Counted from the first letter of the stretch, positions 1 through 52,777 are shown. The stretch: 64,000 nucleotides of DNA from Echinometra lucunter (GCA_029962745.1 CM057154.1:28149769-28213768), one strand, 5' to 3'. Notes: generated by a model from the letters alone, not told the origin. Translations and numbers: made by a program.

Positions 1-334
1 ACCAAGTTGGTAACACAAGTGGACACTCATTGTCCTGTCCGTCGATCGGCGCGTCATTATCGTATGGTGCTGACACCATCGGAAAATCTTTGGCGCTTTT
101 CACTTGGTTAGCCCACTCCTCGTTATCCCAGTAGATGTCGCTGCTCTGAACTTGAAGGTGATCATTAACCATGGTCGACGGTACATTGTCGAGAGGAGGA
201 GCCATACTGAAGAGCCAGTCAAGACCTTCAGTCCAATCGTAGTTGCAGACTTGATCGGAACTACACACTCCATCGCAGCACAGTTGATCTGGGTTCCCAG
301 CTGGCGTCAACAGCTCTTTGGACACGGATGCCAT
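1..334 (-). CDS. N-terminal coding exon of an unidentified protein, running off the left edge
   Basis: Reading the minus strand from the ATG at 334-332 gives 111 codons without a stop up to the window edge. The first in-frame codon block upstream holds a TGA about 20 codons before this ATG with no other Met between, so the start is well placed. The peptide begins MASVSKELLTPAGNPDQLCC, has four Cys in its first 30 residues, a Trp/Asp/Leu patch (DWTEGLDWLF) near residue 40, and is acidic. I do not recognise the family. An acidic, aromatic N-terminus of this kind would fit a transcription-factor activation region, which is speculation. Plausible promoter motifs lie upstream (589-613). The gene is divergent to the clathrin gene. 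It is partial, so the rest of the protein cannot be judged. Confidence 0.6.
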   Translation of the reverse strand, partial: MASVSKELLTPAGNPDQLCCDGVCSSDQVCNYDWTEGLDWLFSMAPPLDNVPSTMVNDHLQVQSSDIYWDNEEWANQVKSAKDFPMVSAPYDNDAPIDGQDNECPLVLPTW

Positions 335-559
335 TGTGAAATTAGACGTATTAAACTCAGTAAAACAGGTTTCACCGAAGAAACAAAAGTATCAGTCTGA
401 ATGTCCGATTAAAATACTCAAAAAACAATCCTCATATAGTCCAAAAGCAAAATGCGTTTATGGCACGTGTAACACAACAACGCACCAGAAACCATATAGC
501 TGGAAAGTAGAAACACACAAAGCTACACACAAATTTAGCGCCTGTAAACGCGAGCTCCC

Positions 560-614
560 ATTGGATGGCTGCAAAACGGTCTCACACCATTGGTTAGGTT
601 TCGACGTCACGTGA
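560..614 (-). promoter_or_regulatory. Candidate proximal promoter: two CCAAT boxes and a CRE/E-box composite
   Basis: On the minus strand, 226-280 bases upstream of the ATG at 334, there are two CCAAT boxes (complement of 560-564 and 589-593). A palindromic TCACGTGA (607-614) containing CACGTG overlaps a TGACGTC half-CRE (603-609). Known CREB/ATF factors bind TGACGTCA-like sites and bHLH-Zip factors bind CACGTG. The clustering close to a well-supported start codon is what suggests a promoter. No TATA box is convincing. Confidence 0.4.
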
Positions 615-1569
615 TCCAGGCGGATATCCCAAGTCTTCGATTGACTTCATGAAGCAGCCGAAAGACAATAGCGTTTTCCTAATCATCCCTCACCCTGAGG
701 ATAATCATGCTAGGAGAACAATAGGGTGCACCTTTCGCTAATCCGCCACGGCAAAAGTCTGGCAGGGTGCCGATAATCGGGAAGATCAAAGCTTTTAATC
801 CATGGCATCTTTTAATAGGCCGGCCTTTGTAGGTCCTTGAGACCAATAGAATTTCACTTAAGGAGGGTCTATTTCCTGAGGGGTAGAAGAATTACAAAAC
901 AAGGAATATATTGCGTATAAAGGCAACAAACATTGAACTCTTTTATATGTTTTTTTTTAACTAAGACTTAGTGATATTGCGTAAAAGAGAGCCTAATTGA
1001 AATGAGATACATTTCTGATATTGACGAAAATTGTTTTACTCAATAAAGCCTATAAGGCCACAAGGCTCCACTAGAAAACCCTATCAATTCCGTAAACAAA
1101 GCAAACGGAAGAACAACAGCAATGAGCAATGTGTATTAAACTACGACTTTTTAAATGAATTCCAAATACACGTATGGTCGTTCGTCACCACATGCCATAA
1201 GATTTCATGGGAGGAAGGGTCTTCCCATTCTAAACAATCTTGCTCTTGAGCTAGTGGGAAGATGGAGCACACAGGCAGCATGATGCACTCCATGCACCCC
1301 TCCACATGCTCAATTCCAATTTTTTTAAAAAGTGTTCCCCTTTATTCAGATTTTCAAATACAAAACTATGAAGAAAAAAAATTTCCATACAGCATAAACA
1401 CAATTCATTCAATACACGGGTCAATACAATACAAATTCAATAGTACAATGCAGATTTAACAATCAGAATAAAGATTTTTCAATATAGGAAAAAGTGAAAG
1501 GTGAAGGTGCTGCTTCCATCTTTTTTAACACACAAAATGCACACGTTGTATCAATATGCCTATAGCACT
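615..1569. other. Intergenic sequence with no supported gene
   Basis: AT-rich sequence between the left-edge minus-strand gene and the SINE pair. Short open frames here show no family resemblance or codon bias. No repeat structure is obvious apart from short A and T runs. Confidence 0.5.
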
Positions 1570-1708
1570 TCATTTATTTGATGTATACGATTAAAGAGCA
1601 ATGTAGATAAAATACCTTGCTCAAGGGCAAGGGGATCGAACCCCCGACCCTCGCGTCTCTAATCTCCACTCCAGTCAAGCACCTTACACCACTGGACCGC
1701 GGCACCTC
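1570..1708 (-). mobile_element. tRNA-derived SINE (minus orientation)
   Basis: On the minus strand the block starts near the complement of 1694-1708 with an A-box-like CCAGTGGTGTAAGG (complement of 1682-1696). It carries a consensus B box GGTTCGATCCC (complement of 1632-1642) and continues into non-tRNA sequence with an AT-rich end. The 3' half does not close an acceptor stem, so this is a tRNA-derived element and not a tRNA gene. It lies head-to-head with the SINE at 1921. Confidence 0.6.
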
Positions 1709-1834
1709 TGGCGTCACGTTAATTTGCACAGTCACATTCCCAGGCGGTATACGTGACGTGACAATCAAGGTCTCTGGCGTGACAAAAATTCTAGCGCCAT
1801 CTTCCATCACTTTTCTTATAGAATCATCAAAACT

Positions 1835-1926
1835 TTCTTCTTCTTCTTCTTCTTCTTCTTCTTCTTCTTCTTCTTCTTCTTCTTCTTCTTCTTCTTCTTC
1901 TTCTTCTTCGTCGTCGTCGTCGTCGT
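1835..1926. repeat. (TTC)n followed by (GTC)n microsatellite
   Basis: An uninterrupted TTC run of about 75 bases changes at 1910 into about five GTC units and abuts the 5' end of the plus-strand SINE. Open frames across it (poly-Ser/poly-Glu) are artefacts of the repeat. Confidence 0.95.
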
Positions 1927-2196
1927 GGTCTGGTGGTTCTGACTCTCGTCTTTCGATCAGAGGGTCGTGGGTTCGAATCCCAGCCATGGCGTTAAATTCC
2001 TTAAGCAAGAAATTCATCCACATCGTGCTGCACTCAACCCAGGTGAGGTGAATGGGTACCTGGCAGGAATTCATTCCTTGAAATGCTTGCGCGCTGTAAA
2101 AAGGCTGCCGGGCTAAAGCTGGGGTAATAATATCCAAGTCCTTTGGAAGCGCATAGAGACGTCATAATGTGATTATGCGCTATACAAGAACTGTAT
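1921..2196 (+). mobile_element. tRNA-derived SINE (plus orientation) with ATT tail
   Basis: The head carries an A-box-like TGGTCTGGTGG (1926-1936) and a consensus B box GGTTCGAATCC (1970-1980), the internal RNA polymerase III promoter. A non-tRNA body follows and ends in GCGCTATACAAGAACTGTAT, then runs into a long (ATT)n tail. This head-body-simple-tail layout is typical of invertebrate tRNA SINEs. Confidence 0.75.
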
Positions 2197-2536
2197 ATTA
2201 TTATTATTATTATTATCATTATTATTATTATTATCATTATTATTATCATTATTATTATTATCATTATTATTATTATTATTATTATCATTATTATTATCAT
2301 TATTATTATTATTATTATCATTATTATTATTATTATTATCATTATTATTATTATCATTATTATTATTATCATTATTATTATCATTATTATTATTATCATT
2401 ATTATTATTATTATTATTATCATTATTATTATTATTATTATCATTATTATTATTATTATTATCATTATTATTATTATCATTATTATTATTATCATTATTA
2501 TTATTATTATTCTCCTTCTCCTTCTCCTTCTCCTTC
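2197..2536. repeat. (ATT)n/(ATC)n microsatellite ending in (CTTCTC)n
   Basis: About 315 bases of ATT units with regularly interspersed ATC variants form the SINE tail, followed by four CTTCTC units at 2512-2536. Poly-Ile and poly-Tyr/His open frames here are not genes. Confidence 0.95.
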
Positions 2537-3058
2537 TAAAAGTTTAAACTGAACAGTACCCCTAGTCCGCAGGCCTACAATGGCGGTCGGAGTGGAAAGG
2601 AAAGAAATCAGGTACCAGTCATTATCTGATTTACATCGCACTTTAACTTGTAAAAAAAAATCTCAGAATAAATCTGAAAGGAAAACAAATGTTATTGTGA
2701 TCGATTCCGCGATATCGAAATGATTGGGAATTAACTGAATTGATTTTTTTTTCTTCCCAGAAGCATATTTTACTGCACTCACACTAATGCTTGTCAGCCT
2801 TATTGACAAGAAAAATATTTTGTCCCAATTTGATGGAATTGAAAAAAAAAAACCCAAAAAACTATAAGAGCGTATTTTACACTCTTAGAAAAATGTACCA
2901 GCTATAGAACCATTTTGTCCCGTATTTGTATAGAGTGGCGGGAATAATCTTAAGAGATTGAAGAGCGCCATCATCAAGGACCAACCAACCAACCATTAGA
3001 ACCTCCAGAAAAAGGGGTTTTATAAAGGGTTCTTTTCAAGAACCCCAAAAGGTTCCTT
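2537..3058. repeat. Intergenic sequence with AAGGTTC/GAACC-type repeat flanking the hAT insertion
   Basis: No gene is seen. From about 2990 the sequence holds alternating GGTTCTT and AAGAACC motifs. The same motif type resumes at 5019-5055 on the far side of the hAT elements, suggesting that the hAT inserted into an older repeat. Confidence 0.4.
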
Positions 3059-3066
3059 GTACAACC
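3059..3066. repeat. Target-site duplication, left copy (outer hAT)
   Basis: GTACAACC at 3059-3066 is repeated exactly at 4924-4931 on the other side of the element. Eight-base duplications are the hallmark of hAT transposition. Confidence 0.85.
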
Positions 3067-3200
3067 CAGGGGCGTAGACAGCGGGGGGGGGGGGGGGGGG
3101 ATGAGGGGTATGCATCCCCCCCACCTCACAAGGTGGGGGGATGACATGTACAATCATCCCCCCCAGGTTTTAGGGAAGGATGTTTGCTTACGTTATCATT

Positions 3201-3400
3201 ATAACAACAACAGCAACAACAACAATAATGATAATAATAATGATAATAATAACAATAATAATGATAATGATAATAATAATAACAATAACAATAATAATGA
3301 TAAAAATGATAAAGATAATAATAATAATAATAATGATAATAATAATAATGATGATGATAATAATTAGTAATGTATTATTATTATTATTATTATTATTATG
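3201..3400. repeat. (AAC)n/(AAT)n/(GAT)n then (TTA)n simple repeat inside the hAT
   Basis: Roughly 160 bases of AAC, AAT and GAT units switch to TTA units near 3373, forming a weak inverted simple repeat. Poly-Asn and poly-Ile open frames across it are artefacts. Confidence 0.9.
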
Positions 3401-3661
3401 CTTATGATAACAATAATAGGTATCATCATCATCGTTAATGTGACTGAAATGACGATTACTATCATAACCATATTGATCTTTTTTCTGATTTATGTAGTTA
3501 TTTATATTACTTTGGAGCTATTTCGGCGCCGTCACAGTTTTTCTGAAGTGGTGTAATAACAAAATTAAAAAAAAAGATAAATAGCGTGATGCAAATATGC
3601 AATAATGTGTGTCAGTCCATATTCTATATACCTTTGTCACTGTGCGTATATCTTCTATTTA

Positions 3662-4849
3662 CAGAGGCGGCGCTCCTGGGGGGCAGGGGGCACGGGGCAC
3701 AGTGCCCCCCCCCCTTTTCGAAGCACCCAAAAGTGCCCCTTTTTACCCAACAAAAATGCCGCCTTTCAAACCTGTTCAGTGCCTTTCTTTTATCTTAGAA
3801 GGGCCCATTTCCTTTGTTGTTCAAGTGCCCTTTCGCTTTCTAATAAGTGCCCCTTTTCGTTTCAGATAGATTACCTTTAAAATCTACAGAAATGCGCTCT
3901 TTTATGACATTTCCCTTCTAATAGCGCTCTGTTCCCTTCTGAGAAGTGCGCCTTTTACACTTCAAATGAATGTCCCTTTTAAAATGTGATTATTATCCCC
4001 CTTTCACTACCTCTTTTCGTTTTTTCACAGTGCAATTTCTCTTCTGCAGAGTGCCCCTTTTCACCCCTGATAAGTACCCATTTGAAATCTGATACATGCC
4101 CTCATTTACTTTTAAATTAAAAGTGCCCCTTTTCCTTTCTAGTATGTCCAATTTCTGCATCTGTTCATGTAAGATAAGGGCAATTAGCGCCCTTTTTGTT
4201 TTCTGATAGTGTCCCTCTTCCATTCGGGCAAGTGCTTGTGCTTCCCACAACTGTAATTAGAAGGAACGGTGCCCCTTAATTGGGGATATTTTTCTACTTT
4301 TTCTTTCTAAAGCTCGCTCGCTACGCTCGCTCGCACTAATGTTATCTCACGCAAGGCACTTCAAGTGTGTTGTAGCCATAAAGTCTTATATGTTCTCCTA
4401 AGTTCCTGATGGTATTGTGCTCAAAACTCCATTCAATTTGAATATTTTCTCTAATAAAAAATGATCGGTAGCTATGAGACCTCACTTGCATTTAAACATT
4501 ATAGCTTGGTCACTATATGGAACACGTATATTTCCAGGAGCCTTTATCATTATAAGCCACTCGAAATATACTGCAAATACCATGCCCTTCAGCAAAGATA
4601 CCATTTTTTACTCGCTCGCTTCGCTCGCTCACAATTGAGTAAGACAGAGCAGTATACAATAATATTGCAAAGTAGTTATTATCACGTAAAAGTATGTCGA
4701 AAATGCACTTTAAAAGTGTGTTAAATAGAATGTAGGGAAATATTTTCCTTCTCGTGTTCAGCTTTTGTAAGTGCCCCCTTTTTCCACACAAAGTGCCCTT
4801 TTTCGCTAGTGCCCCCCCCCCCACTTTGAAAGACGCTCTGCCGCCCCTG
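3662..4849. mobile_element. Inner non-autonomous hAT element nested in the outer hAT
   Basis: The element begins CAGAGGCGGCGCTCC and ends GCTCTGCCGCCCCTG, so its termini are imperfect inverted repeats sharing CAGRGGCGGC. Flanking octamers TCTATTTA (3654-3661) and TCTATTCA (4850-4857) match at 7 of 8 positions, as expected of an aged hAT duplication. The interior is a degenerate series of GTGCCCCTTTT-cored units (about 3715-4300 and 4765-4815) plus GCTCGCTCGC motifs at 4311-4335 and 4610-4632. No transposase is visible. Confidence 0.75.
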
Positions 4850-4857
4850 TCTATTCA
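4850..4857. repeat. Target-site duplication, right copy (inner hAT)
   Basis: TCTATTCA matches the left copy TCTATTTA at 3654-3661 except for one transition. Confidence 0.65.
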
Positions 4858-4923
4858 TGTCTGTGCTTTCGGGTGTGAACGGCAAATCATCCCCCCAGGT
4901 GTAAGAACCTGTCTACGCCACTG

Positions 4924-4931
4924 GTACAACC
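4924..4931. repeat. Target-site duplication, right copy (outer hAT)
   Basis: GTACAACC is identical to 3059-3066. Confidence 0.85.
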
Positions 4932-4948
4932 AATAATAGTTCTAAAGC

Positions 4949-4999
4949 AGGGGCGTAGATAGCGGGGGGAGGGGGTGGTGTAAGCCTGTCTACGCTATA
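4949..4999. mobile_element. Short hAT remnant
   Basis: CAGGGGCGTAGATAGCGGGG is followed within 50 bases by CCTGTCTACGC. This looks like both ends of the same hAT family as the outer element with nearly all of the interior deleted and the last five bases lost. Confidence 0.45.
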
Positions 5000-5160
5000 T
5001 TCTGTTCTGAAGATAAAGAACCTTCATAGGTTCTTTGAAGAACCTTTAAAGGTTTCATAATGTGGGACGAGAAAAGGTTAAAAATCGGCACCATTTTTTT
5101 CTAAAAGGAGGATATGGTGATATGGTCCCACATTTAAATCGGCGTGTCTGAAAAAATTTA

Positions 5161-5749
5161 TTAAAGGAGAATGCAACCCAGACATCAGTGTGCTTCCAGT
5201 GAATGAAGAAGAACAAGGAGAGTAAACAGTGAAAGTTTGAAGAAAATCAGACAATCTGTCCAAGAGTTATGAACTTTGAAATTTTAAGTAAATCCCTATT
5301 ATGGGGATCCTTGAATTGGCAACTTTGCCAGCATCTGTGATTGTCATCTTGGACAACTCTCCGTACCTTTTGTATACAGAATTTAATATTTTCTTTGTTT
5401 TCAAGAAAAATAAAAATTCTTTTGATTTATTGTTTGAGTATGACATGGCTATATCAATTCTGCAAGAATTTGGAAAAGAATTATATTGATTCCTGACTTG
5501 AAATTTCATATAAATCAATTTTTTTTTAAAATTATGTACAAAATAAATTGAGAGTTGTCCACGATGACATCACAGATGCTGGCAAAGTTGCCAATTCAAG
5601 GATCCCCATAATAGGGATTTACTGAAATTTTCAAAATTCATAACTCTTGAACCGATTGTCCTATTTTGCTCAAACTTTCACTGTTTACTCTTCTTGGTCA
5701 TTTTTATTCACTAAGAGCACACTGATGCCTTCATTGCACTCTCCTTTAA
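5161..5749. mobile_element. Foldback MITE with ~200-bp inverted arms and TTAA ends
   Basis: The arms 5161-5358 and 5551-5749 are inverted copies. For example, the 5302-5336 segment (GGGGATCC, TTGAATTGGC, AACTTTGCCAGC) reappears inverted at 5581-5613. The outermost bases are TTAAAGGAGA and TCTCCTTTAA, so a TTAA or TA target duplication is likely. About 190 bp of unrelated spacer lies between. It has no coding capacity. TTAA targets are known for piggyBac-type elements, but the termini alone do not settle the superfamily. Confidence 0.75.
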
Positions 5750-7380
5750 GTTCTGCTACGTCCATAATATAGTGGCACTATATATTACGATGAGAAGATG
5801 AAGTTTTATCATGACCACACAGCCAATTCGATCTTTCCCCTTTGAAACAACTTCTAAAAACAGCTTCATTTCAATCCATTTACTTACTTAATTTCACTCA
5901 CCGTATAGTGTGACACGCAGGAAAACGAAACCCCCATCCCATTCCCAGTATAGACACTGGCGTACTAATGGGGGGGGGGGGGGGGGGGGGGGCGCAGTTA
6001 CCCCCCAAACCCAAATGAACTTAAAAATTGGTTTATTTCTATGATTCGATATCAATGATATACAAAATATTGCTGAAATGACATGATTTTCCGAGTTTTC
6101 TTCCTCGCTTTTTTGTAACATATTTTTTTCTCCGCCCCCCAAAAATTGTTTGCTTATTACGCCACGCCATCATTTCATTAACTTGCTTATTTGCACTCTC
6201 CGTAGTAGGCTTTTTTGACATGCAGGAAAATCCGACTAAACCCCTCCCATCCCCAATAGCCCTCATCCTTCTACCCCTTATCAATAACTTATTTTGAGAT
6301 TATGTGAGACTATACAGGGCCGCCCAAGCAGTTTTCCCCCCTCCCTTTTGTTGGGAGAGGAGGGGGAGGGTTGCAGCCTCTAGCCCCACGACCTCGTTTT
6401 GAGGCATTGATTCTAGCATTATGAACCTATCCAAAGTTACATCAGGGAGGTCCACTTCCACCTCCCTGTTTACATAACTCACTACACTTAATTCAAACTG
6501 GAGGATTGCATCGTGCTTTGTGACGACACGTGCATATAGCTATAGGGCTCCGCCCCCTAGACTGACCGACTCCCCCAGTCTTATAATAATGTACGCGTTT
6601 ACATGCAATACAATTCGTTCTTTTTCTCTTTCAAATATCTTTGCTTGCATTACCAATTCTATGATATAATCCTTCTTTTAACTATATGAAAGAGTAGTTG
6701 TACAACAACACTTGTCACATAGTAGCTATAGGCAATGGTACATTGTTGCTTCATAAGCTGGTACTATACTTAGGCATAATGTTTTGCAAGATGCATGCAA
6801 CTTGATGTCGATAACGGCCATGAAAATGAACGTTTCTGAGTAAAGTTATCAAGACATATTCATCACCGAATTTTTAGCTAGCTGCATTTATAAAATCTTG
6901 CTAAATTACTGATTTTTGTTGGTTACTTTTCCAAGGCAATAGCAGACAGATTTGGGCACCCGGAAGCTATTGGCTGGCCGATCGACTGAACTCGGCTACT
7001 TCGCTCGCGTCTCTTCATATTGCATACTACAGTACCTATACCGTATGTACCGAGCTCGCGGGGGATTGGCAATATGTGGCAAGACTAGTTACTTCTCGCG
7101 TAAGAATGTAGTAACGAAAGAATGACTTTCTATATTTTGGATTGAAATTAGTATTATTTTTATAATGTAACTGGTGAATGAATACCTAAAGCGATTGTTT
7201 ATTTTGCCTACTGTGAAAAAATGATAAGCTTGAAAGGTAGTATCATAAGAAGGGATAAGTAATATCATTTTGTCCGGAACTACTTGCTTCTTCTGTACTC
7301 TCATGTCGGCCTGCATGACTTCACTTGGTCTTGGCCGGTACACCGTTGACAAATTTCTTTGATTATTCTAAATTCTTCAG
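5750..7380. other. Intergenic region upstream of clathrin heavy chain
   Basis: No gene is supported. It contains a poly-G tract (about 5971-5992) beside CACTGGCGTACTAATGG at 5955, a possible further TIR remnant whose partner may be the TACGCCA near 6160, without a clear target duplication. The clathrin promoter and any untranslated exon should lie towards the right end, but I could not identify a convincing TATA box or initiator. Confidence 0.4.
7379..7380 (+). promoter_or_regulatory. Possible 3' splice site in the clathrin 5' UTR
   Basis: A pyrimidine-rich stretch ending TTCTTCAG at 7373-7380 lies 51 bases before the start codon and would allow an upstream untranslated exon. Only transcript data can decide whether it is used. 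Confidence 0.25.
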
Positions 7381-7431
7381 GTTGTGGAAATAAACACTTT
7401 AATAAATTAGTGGATATCATAATCCAGCAAG

Positions 7432-49461
<42,030 letters not shown>

Positions 49462-52215
49462 CACATGTAATCAACCTGCACCGGCGGTACCATATAACCC
49501 AACCACCGGTTCACTAATCCACGCCTCCGGTACCAAGTATATAGACATGGGTGGTACCAGATATTCTTAATTACTGCAGTACCGAAAGCATCGCTCAGCC
49601 AGCAAGTGCATCTATCTACGAATGGAGTGTGATGGGATAAGTGGTTCTAGATGACGATTGTTGTATGAAATGATAATGTATTATGAGCAGGACTTTGAAG
49701 ATTTTATATGTATGATGTATACAAAGGTGTACAAATCAATGTAGAAACATATGCTATGTTTGAACATAGCATCCCAATTGACAAATACTAGTTGGAAAAT
49801 AATACTGAGCACGTGAAGAACCTGATACGTGAATATGTGAGTTAGTATAAAATTGTAATAATTTTGTGCAAGTCATTTAATGAAATTAACGTGAATAAAA
49901 GGAAGGGGGAGAGAAGGAACTAATATATGATTAAACAGATTTTAAGAAAATAAAAGGATGAAAACTGGAAATGATAGAAGTGGAAAGAGGGGAGCAGATT
50001 AAGTGCTTTCTCACTGGTTCATCAGTAATGGCATGTGATCCAAAAATACTTAAGTTTTTCAGAGTAGATTTAGGTATGTCAGGATTTAGTTTTTAATCTA
50101 TGTTCAAGCTTTTAATTTCATTTTGTTTACTATTATTCTTTTTGTAATATCTAATAGAGGATTCATCAACCAAACCACTTTGCTTTCCAATCAATGTGAT
50201 ATTTAGTACACTTAGTTATATATTGTATTTTTATGTAATTGATATTATATTATGTGGTCCATAAAGACGAATTGGATGAATGTGATTACATGTATGGCAG
50301 GCCTGAGAGAGAGAGAAACCAAATTGTGTTGGAAGTACATGCTATATTCTTGAATTCTATGCCGAGCCATGTGTGAAAATGATACCGTTCTTTTTCTTTG
50401 TGAAGTGTAATATAAGAGAAGTCTCATTGTGTTTGTTTTTTGTGAAGAAAAAATCAGAGTTGGGAGCAATTTTTAATGCTGAATGCTAGAGGGAACGTGA
50501 TTTGTACATGACAACACCAAGAAACTCCAGGGAATCGAGTATAGATAGACCATGTGTTTCATTTAGGGGATTTCCCTTGTAGTTCTGTGGAATTTCTTAT
50601 TAAGGAAAAAGATTATTTAGAATGTATTGTTCTTTGTGTTAATGATCGTCAGTTCGTTGTCGTGCTTTGTAAATGTCTGCATATACTAGCCCAGCTTTAA
50701 TGATATAAATGATCTTCTAACTTGTCCATAGGAAAACTAAAGCAAGAATAGAATTTGTTTGCATCAAAGCCCAGCTTATTCCATTATAATTCTTTCGTAA
50801 ATTGAATTTTTTTTTTTTTCTTCAGATTTTGACAGCTTTTATGGAGAATACAAGCTGTAATTCTGTTAATTTACAGTCTTTATCTAGGAATTTAATCCAA
50901 ATATATTAAAGCTTAATGAAATATCTGATTATGTCAAACAGAAAAGAAGCACAAATTGAGTAATGTGATATTGTATGGATATTTAAGGGAGTCTAAAATT
51001 CCCAGCTGTTTCAGGGAAAAAATGAGTGGTGATTCACTGACAGAGGTATGTAGGATTGTTAAATTTTGTGTTTCATTTTTAACAGAGTATAGGACAGACT
51101 GAATGTAAAATCATCCTCAGTGGAAGATAGTCGATGAACACATCATGCTATTACTATATATCATCTATTCATCTATTGTCAATTTTAACAAATAGCATTT
51201 ATTATGATACCAAGCGTACATTTATTATATTTTGTTTTGTGAAGCTATGATATATCATTTGTGGACCCTCGTGGAGAACATAGTCGAAATTTGTCAATTG
51301 AATTCATTCCTCAATGTGGAACACATAGAGATTAAAGTGTGAAATAGTTTGAATGGTATATATTTGATAGGCGGTGAATGGAATTGATGTGGACCAACGA
51401 TAATGAGATGGTATTGCCCGCTAATGTGCTAATGAATGAATTGAACCATTTTATCCAACATTTTTGTGCTGCATTCTGGCTGCAGTGTTAGATAGTTCAT
51501 ACCTTTTAAAAGAAACGGAGAGCTCTCTTATATTTTGTTAAGGAAAGATAAAAGCACTCTTTCATGTTTGCTTTCTTGTTCTTTTGTTTTAAAAGAGATA
51601 GTTTTCTATATTTTGTTTTCTAGAAGCATCAGATTATACCAAATGAAATGAAAATTGGAAGCAACATGACTTATCAAATTACAAACAAGAACTTTTTGTC
51701 AATTACAGAGACTATGAAGTCTTGACATAGGTAGATTGCTAAGTGGAAATAAACAGAATATATCGATATTTAAATGAAGGATATAACTGCCCTCAAAATT
51801 TTATATGGTAAACAAGCATTTATACATCAGGAATCTGTGAAATGAATGTTAGGATAAAAGGTTATTTCACAAGTAATTCTCTTTTGTTTTCTGTCATTCA
51901 TTTTACATGTGCAAACCTATTTGTTACTTGCTGGCCCCATGTTAAGAACGTTGCTTTCTGTTCTCTCTCTATTATCGTGAGGGAATTCTACCGTACAAAT
52001 AAATGTGATGAACCCAGTAATTATCAAATACATGTACTTGTGTCATGGATTTTTTTTTGTGTGTGTCAGTTATTAATTCTGTCTGTAATGAAAATACCTT
52101 TCTGTCATTCTAGGCATTGACTTTTTCAGATGTTTGTCATAAAGCCCAAGTAGCTTTGAGAAGAATTTGATTGATTTTGGTTGATTGAGCTTGGGAATGT
52201 AGTTATAGAAATAAA
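49462..52215 (+). other. Probable clathrin 3' UTR and downstream sequence
   Basis: AT-rich, with no coding. AATAAA hexamers at 49894, 49949, 51748, 51998 and 52210 are candidate polyadenylation signals. The sequence alone does not say which is used; the first two would give a 3' UTR of about 0.45-0.5 kb and the last about 2.75 kb. Confidence 0.5.
49894..49899 (+). terminator. Candidate polyadenylation signal AATAAA (proximal)
   Basis: First canonical hexamer after the clathrin stop codon, 433 bases downstream, followed by a second at 49949. Confidence 0.4.
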
Positions 52216-52228
52216 TTAAAGATGAAGA

Positions 52229-52233
52229 TTGGA

Positions 52234-52277
<44 letters not shown>
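52229..52277. repeat. (GA)n microsatellite at the left edge of the gap
   Basis: About 50 bases of GA run directly into the N block. Confidence 0.95.
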
Positions 52278-52777
52278 NNNNNNNNNNNNNNNNNNNNNNN
52301 NNNNNNNNNNNNNNNNNNNNNNNNNNNNNNNNNNNNNNNNNNNNNNNNNNNNNNNNNNNNNNNNNNNNNNNNNNNNNNNNNNNNNNNNNNNNNNNNNNNN
52401 NNNNNNNNNNNNNNNNNNNNNNNNNNNNNNNNNNNNNNNNNNNNNNNNNNNNNNNNNNNNNNNNNNNNNNNNNNNNNNNNNNNNNNNNNNNNNNNNNNNN
52501 NNNNNNNNNNNNNNNNNNNNNNNNNNNNNNNNNNNNNNNNNNNNNNNNNNNNNNNNNNNNNNNNNNNNNNNNNNNNNNNNNNNNNNNNNNNNNNNNNNNN
52601 NNNNNNNNNNNNNNNNNNNNNNNNNNNNNNNNNNNNNNNNNNNNNNNNNNNNNNNNNNNNNNNNNNNNNNNNNNNNNNNNNNNNNNNNNNNNNNNNNNNN
52701 NNNNNNNNNNNNNNNNNNNNNNNNNNNNNNNNNNNNNNNNNNNNNNNNNNNNNNNNNNNNNNNNNNNNNNNNNNNNN
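52278..52777. other. Assembly gap (500 N)
   Basis: Exactly 500 undetermined bases. The round number suggests a nominal or scaffolding gap. Open frames that include X residues across it are meaningless. Confidence 0.99.

Larger units (their letters stand above)
3067..4923. mobile_element. Outer non-autonomous hAT element, interrupted by a second hAT
   Basis: The left end reads CAGGGGCGTAGACAG and the right end CTGTCTACGCCACTG. These are inverted repeats differing at one position, of the CAGNGGCGTAG type seen in many invertebrate hAT elements. Perfect 8-bp duplications (GTACAACC) flank it. Internally there is a poly-G tract (3083 onwards), inverted CCCCCCC/GGGGGG blocks near 3114-3165 and an AAC/AAT microsatellite (3201-3400). 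Without the nested insertion at 3662-4849 the element would be about 0.66 kb. No transposase coding is present, so it must have been mobilised in trans. Confidence 0.85.

Noticed and set aside
1630..1710. Possible tRNA gene on the minus strand
   Set aside because: A and B boxes are good, but no acceptor stem closes and the sequence continues as a SINE body.
1574..2552. Poly-Glu, poly-Ser, poly-Ile and Tyr/His frames
   Set aside because: They translate the TTC/GTC and ATT microsatellites and the SINE bodies.
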